DNA from: Flagellimonas amphidinii
Lineage (GTDB): Bacteria; Bacteroidota; Bacteroidia; Flavobacteriales; Flavobacteriaceae
Assembly (NCBI RefSeq): GCF_013090115.1
Contig: NZ_JABFNN010000040.1
Span: 34,800-98,799, forward strand
Direction: 5' to 3'
Length of the DNA: 64,000 nucleotides
Shown here in pieces: positions 61,196 through 64,000 of the stretch. Made by a program: the position numbers and the translations under genes. Each line of letters starts with the position of its first letter. Position 1 is the stretch's first letter. Below the pieces are notes generated by a model. The model was given only the letters and a program-made list of their open reading frames with translations, ran no database searches and was not told the origin of the DNA.

Positions 61196-61429
61196 ATGGA
61201 AGACAATGACAACCAAAATGAGGATTTTTTAGAGGAACTGGCCAGACGTGTCAAGTTGTTGAGAGAATCTCGAAATCTTACCCAAGAAGACGCCTACAAT
61301 GATACAGGAATCCATTTTGGACGAATCGAAACGGGTCGTTGGGATCCAAAAATGAGTACTATCCAAAGGATTTCGAATTATTTTGATTTAAGTGTTGCAG
61401 AATTTTTTGCAGAGGGTTTCGGTGAATAG
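61196..61429 (+). CDS. XRE-family helix-turn-helix regulator
   Basis: A 77-residue single-domain HTH protein (about 12-68: LARRVKLLRESRNLTQEDAYNDTGIHFGRIETGRWDPKMSTIQRISNYF). The acidic N-terminus (EDNDNQNED) and absence of a sensor domain resemble small Cro/C-type regulators. It is transcribed away from the unknown 148-residue gene with palindromes in between, consistent with autoregulation. Could be an antitoxin-like or phage-derived repressor; no toxin is recognisable next to it. Confidence 0.88.
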   Translation: MEDNDNQNEDFLEELARRVKLLRESRNLTQEDAYNDTGIHFGRIETGRWDPKMSTIQRISNYFDLSVAEFFAEGFGE

Positions 61430-61481
61430 GCAATTTACCTGCATGCAGAAAGATGTATAAACGCAATAAGAAATAGTAAAA

Positions 61482-61520
61482 CTTGGGCATAGCCAGCCAA
61501 ATTGATGGTATATGCCCAAG
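61482..61520. repeat. 10-bp perfect inverted repeat before the MazG-HNH pair
   Basis: CTTGGGCATA (61482-61491) and TATGCCCAAG (61511-61520) flank a 19-nt loop. It could end the XRE transcript or mark the edge of an inserted cassette; AAGTTGGGTG follows (61540-61549), similar in style to the GTTGGCAA edge at 27771. Confidence 0.6.
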
Positions 61521-61560
61521 AAAGTTCAGTATATAAACAAGTTGGGTGTAATTAAAAGAA

Positions 61561-61911
61561 ATGGAAGAACTAATCATAAAATTAAGAGAGTTTGCAGAAA
61601 AAAGAGACTGGAATAAATTTCATTCTCCGAAAAATCTGATAATGGCATTAACAGGAGAAGTTGGAGAGCTAAATGAGATATACCAATGGTTAGATACTGA
61701 AAGTTCTAAATTGGAAAACCTATCCGAAAAGGACATTGAAAAATCTAAAGAAGAACTGGCAGACATCTTTCTTTACACCTTGAGAATAGCTGACAAACTC
61801 AATATTGATTTAATAGAAGAATCAAAGAAAAAAATTGAAATAAACAACAAAAAGTATCCAATAGAAGTATCGAAAGGTAATGCTGTAAAATACAACCGAA
61901 GAGATGAGTAA
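61561..61911 (+). CDS. MazG-like nucleotide pyrophosphohydrolase
   Basis: A 116-residue all-alpha NTP pyrophosphatase of the dCTPase/RS21-C6 group. RDWNKFHSPKNLIMALTGEVGELNEIYQW has the substrate and first metal residues (E..E), and KSKEELADIFLYTLRIADKL the second E..D pair. Such enzymes hydrolyse dCTP, modified dCTP or other (d)NTPs to monophosphates. It overlaps the HNH gene by 8 nt (ATGAGTAA), so they are translationally coupled. Low G+C compared with the chromosome core nearby. Confidence 0.88.
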   Translation: MEELIIKLREFAEKRDWNKFHSPKNLIMALTGEVGELNEIYQWLDTESSKLENLSEKDIEKSKEELADIFLYTLRIADKLNIDLIEESKKKIEINNKKYPIEVSKGNAVKYNRRDE

Positions 61912-62866
61912 AATTATACTTCAACCCTCAGGTAACAAAGATTCTAGAGAGCATTATAAAGACACTATTGAAAATAGTATTTCGCTTCAAAGAATAAGGT
62001 CTCAAATTTCTAATCCAGATTTTGAAATTTTAAAAAGCATTTACCCAAGTGGCTTCTGTAAAGTTTGGGGTGTTACTCCAGGTGGTAACAACTTAACAAA
62101 ATGGAATAGGATTGAAACTGGTGACGTCACACTCTTTTCAAGGAAAGGTGAAATTTATGCTTCAGCTGTGACAACGCATAAATTGCATTCTAAATCACTT
62201 GCAATTGACCTATGGGATTTTAATAATAAAGGACAAACTTGGGAATACATCTATTTTTTGGAGGAGGTTAAAAATCATAACATTCCATATATTGATTTTA
62301 ATAGAGCAGTTGGATATGCGGATAATTATGTGATTCAAGGATTTAATGTTTTAAAGCCAAGTCAGAGTATATCTGTTTTAAAAACGTTCGATTTAGAGAG
62401 TGAAATATTCATTGAGGAAATAACAAAAGACACCTACAAGGAAATCACTTTAAAACTGGATACTCTAAATGAAACAGAGTCTGAATATCAAACTAAAAGA
62501 AGACTAGAGCAAGGATATTTGAAAAGTCTATTATTTGGAAAAAACATAATTGGCAAATGTGCTTGTTGTAAAAAAGAATTTCCAGTTTCCTTTTTAGTAA
62601 CCGCTCATATTAAAAAGAGGTCATTTTGTTCTAAATCAGAAAAATTAGACCCAAATATAGTAATGCCAATGTGCAAATTAGGATGTGATGAAATTTATGA
62701 AAAGGGATATATTTCAGTTATGAATGGACAGTTTATAAATATGAACAAAACTCCAATTTCTGATTCTTTAAACGAGTACATAAAATCAATTGAAAATAAT
62801 AATTGTGAGTACTTTTCAAACGACACAAAAAAGTACTTTGAATGGCATCTAAATCACCATAAATAA
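61904..62866 (+). CDS. HNH nuclease with an EVE/PUA-like N-terminal domain (type IV restriction-like)
   Basis: A 320-residue protein. The N-terminal part (about 35-150) contains WGVTPGGNNLTKWNRIETGDVTLFSRKGEIYASA, similar in pattern to EVE/PUA-like modified-base readers. The C-terminal part (about 215-285) is an HNH zinc-type nuclease: CACC (from Cys219), AHIKKRS (His235), DPNIVMPMCKLGCD and EIYEKGYISV, where the usual final His is replaced by Asp in GCD as in one HNH subgroup. A modification-dependent restriction enzyme is the best guess. It is coupled to the MazG-like gene. The EVE call is weaker than the HNH call. Confidence 0.78.
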   Translation: MSKIILQPSGNKDSREHYKDTIENSISLQRIRSQISNPDFEILKSIYPSGFCKVWGVTPGGNNLTKWNRIETGDVTLFSRKGEIYASAVTTHKLHSKSLAIDLWDFNNKGQTWEYIYFLEEVKNHNIPYIDFNRAVGYADNYVIQGFNVLKPSQSISVLKTFDLESEIFIEEITKDTYKEITLKLDTLNETESEYQTKRRLEQGYLKSLLFGKNIIGKCACCKKEFPVSFLVTAHIKKRSFCSKSEKLDPNIVMPMCKLGCDEIYEKGYISVMNGQFINMNKTPISDSLNEYIKSIENNNCEYFSNDTKKYFEWHLNHHK

Positions 62867-62877
62867 CTACACCCCCC

Positions 62878-62950
62878 GCTCCCGCAAGATTGTATCTTGT
62901 GGTCTTGCCTTTGGATTATCTGCGAAATTTTTTCCTCATTTAAAAGAGCT
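62878..62950. repeat. About 70-bp direct repeat, copy A
   Basis: Starts GCTCCCGCAAGATTGTATC and ends TAAAAGAGCT; nearly identical to 63840-63909 apart from a few substitutions and a net 3-nt difference. The following 62951-63047 has a GTACCGC-AA-GCGGTAC hairpin (62976-62991) but no gene I can support. Confidence 0.85.
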
Positions 62951-63047
62951 ATAGATCCCTGCGGCCGCTCGGCCAGTACCGCAAGCGGTACACCTCTGAA
63001 ATCAGATTCTTCTTTGATAGAGATTGTGCAACCTTTAATATTTTTTA

Positions 63048-63827
63048 ATGTCTATAGCATTAAAAAATATGATAATGGGAAAGATAACTGTAAAAGCACT
63101 ATTTGTATTATTAATGCTATCTAATAGTGTATGGGGACAAAACATAGTAAAATCTGATACTTTAACAACAAAAATCAAGAAACCTAAAATGGAACTTAAA
63201 GAATTTGTGGTTCCAGGATCATTGATTATTTTAGGGACTTGTCTTAGCGGAAGTGATTTTGAAAAAGAAGTTAAAAAAGGATTTCATGACGGTTCGGAAG
63301 ATGCTATAGATTTTGCCCTGCCCATAGACGATTTGATACAATACGTACCTATTTTAGAATTGTATACAGCAAATATTATGGGCGTAAAAGCAAAAAATCA
63401 TTGGTTCGACCAGACGAAATACCTGGTTATTGCAAACTTGGTAACCGCAGGTATAACACATAGCGGTAAATACATCATAAATAAGCAACGACCTAATGGA
63501 GCAGATTATGCTTTTCCGTCAGGACACACCTCTTTTTCTTTTACAAATGCTAGTGTGCTTTATCATGAGTATAAAGATACAGCTCCCGGACTTAGCCATA
63601 GTGGTTATATATTAACATCTTTAGTAGGCGGTTTACGTATTATAAATAATAAACATTGGGTTTCGGATGTATTAGTAGGAGCCGGTTTGGGGATTTTAGT
63701 CACAAAGTTAGTATATCACTTTGAGCCTTTAAAGAATTGGAATCCGTTTAAAAAAACAGATAACATGACTTTAGTACCCAATATTAATAATCGGCAGGTT
63801 GGGTTATATTTTAAGCTAGACTTTTAA
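63048..63827 (+). CDS. PAP2-family phosphatase, exported
   Basis: A 259-residue protein with a signal peptide and about four membrane or buried helices. The PAP2/vanadium-haloperoxidase phosphatase triad is clear: KYIINKQRPNG (motif 1), YAFPSGHTSFSF (motif 2) and RIINNKHWVSDVLVGA (motif 3). It likely dephosphorylates lipid phosphates such as undecaprenyl diphosphate. ATGs at 63069 and 63075 are alternative starts and the latter (MGKITVKALFVLLML) gives the neatest signal peptide. The gene stands alone between the two direct repeats, as if carried by them. Confidence 0.88.
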   Translation: MSIALKNMIMGKITVKALFVLLMLSNSVWGQNIVKSDTLTTKIKKPKMELKEFVVPGSLIILGTCLSGSDFEKEVKKGFHDGSEDAIDFALPIDDLIQYVPILELYTANIMGVKAKNHWFDQTKYLVIANLVTAGITHSGKYIINKQRPNGADYAFPSGHTSFSFTNASVLYHEYKDTAPGLSHSGYILTSLVGGLRIINNKHWVSDVLVGAGLGILVTKLVYHFEPLKNWNPFKKTDNMTLVPNINNRQVGLYFKLDF

Positions 63828-63839
63828 TTCGTAAACCCT

Positions 63840-63909
63840 GCTCCCGCAAGATTGCATCTTGTGGTCTTGCCTTTGGATTATCTGAGAAAATTTTCCTTCT
63901 AAAAGAGCC
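63840..63909. repeat. About 70-bp direct repeat, copy B
   Basis: GCTCCCGCAAGATTGCATC to CTAAAAGAGCC, directly repeating 62878-62950 with a 962-bp period, 13 nt after the PAP2 stop. Both contain CAAGAT/ATCTTG hairpins. Confidence 0.85.
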
Positions 63910-63959
63910 ATGGGTTATATGGTCTATATTTTTATGTTGGCATTCATGAAACAAACCAG

Positions 63960-64000
63960 ATGAAAAAAAGGAATATAGATTTGAAGGTTGGAGGTGTCTT
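63960..64000 (+). CDS. Possible start of a further gene (cut by window edge)
   Basis: An ATG at 63960 opens a frame (MKKRNIDLKVGGV) that is still open at the window end. Only 13 codons are visible, so this is a possibility and nothing more. Confidence 0.25.
   Translation, partial: MKKRNIDLKVGGV

Noticed and set aside
62976..62991. GTACCGC-AA-GCGGTAC hairpin as a terminator of the HNH gene
   Set aside because: More than 100 nt after the stop and without a following T-run; left as a structural note only.
62897..63124. 75-codon plus-strand frame overlapping the PAP2 start
   Set aside because: Runs through the repeat and hairpin and into the PAP2 signal peptide in another frame; composition is not protein-like.

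Overview
The window looks like chromosome of a marine Flavobacteriaceae (Bacteroidota); Muricauda/Flagellimonas-like is my guess, not a demonstrated assignment. Reasons: moderately AT-rich DNA, a SusC/SusD pair with VCBS/ASPIC lipoproteins, a mevalonate-pathway operon, lipoproteins with Bacteroidota-type signal peptides, few Shine-Dalgarno sites and several TAnnTTTG-type promoter elements. I see no rRNA or tRNA gene, no CRISPR array and no complete insertion sequence.

Layout. 1-17.6 kb is an alpha-glucan utilisation locus. On the minus strand are susC, susD and three tandem VCBS/ASPIC surface lipoproteins (the last cut by the window edge), with a perfect-palindrome terminator or attenuator after susD. 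Divergently lie a LacI regulator with a TTG start, a GH65 phosphorylase and a GH13 lipoprotein. A strong LacI-type operator sits in the shared 390-bp regulatory region. 17.6-23.5 kb holds glycerol functions (GDPD, glpF, glpK), a BaiN-type flavoprotein, DUF1697 and TspO. 23.6-29.6 kb is a mevalonate/isoprenoid operon (mvaD, GHMP kinase, UbiA) with a nitrilase at its end, then a cassette-like insertion carrying a membrane/coiled-coil protein, then rluB. A decayed HAD hydrolase lies at 29.6-29.9 kb. 30.8-39.7 kb is a complete arginine operon (GNAT, argG, argC, proC, argD, argF', argB, argE, argH). It is preceded by a previously unannotated 26-residue leader peptide ending in an Arg-rich run and followed by a hairpin, consistent with attenuation control.

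39.9-48.5 kb: a membrane glycosyltransferase, a GyrI-like protein, a WYL regulator, then a tight five-gene operon (FAD oxidoreductase, polytopic Fe-S protein, YwqK-like protein, two GT2 enzymes). 48.7-50.8 kb: a GH113-like lipoprotein and a LysM protein. 50.8-55.2 kb: an arsenosugar-type cluster (rhodanese, TIGR04282 family, purine nucleoside phosphorylase, ArsM, DUF547, TIGR04283 GT) without a local ArsS. 55.2-59.8 kb: a GH32 lipoprotein, an unusual pyruvate-kinase-like protein and gap.

From 59.9 kb to the end the region looks accessory: small unknown genes, an XRE regulator with nested operator-like palindromes, a MazG-like/HNH gene pair that could be a small defence cassette, and a PAP2 phosphatase between about 70-bp direct repeats. 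A separate 58-bp repeat occurs in inverted orientation at 28.6 and 42.0 kb, with a degenerate third copy at 27.65 kb; two of these copies bracket the cassette gene.
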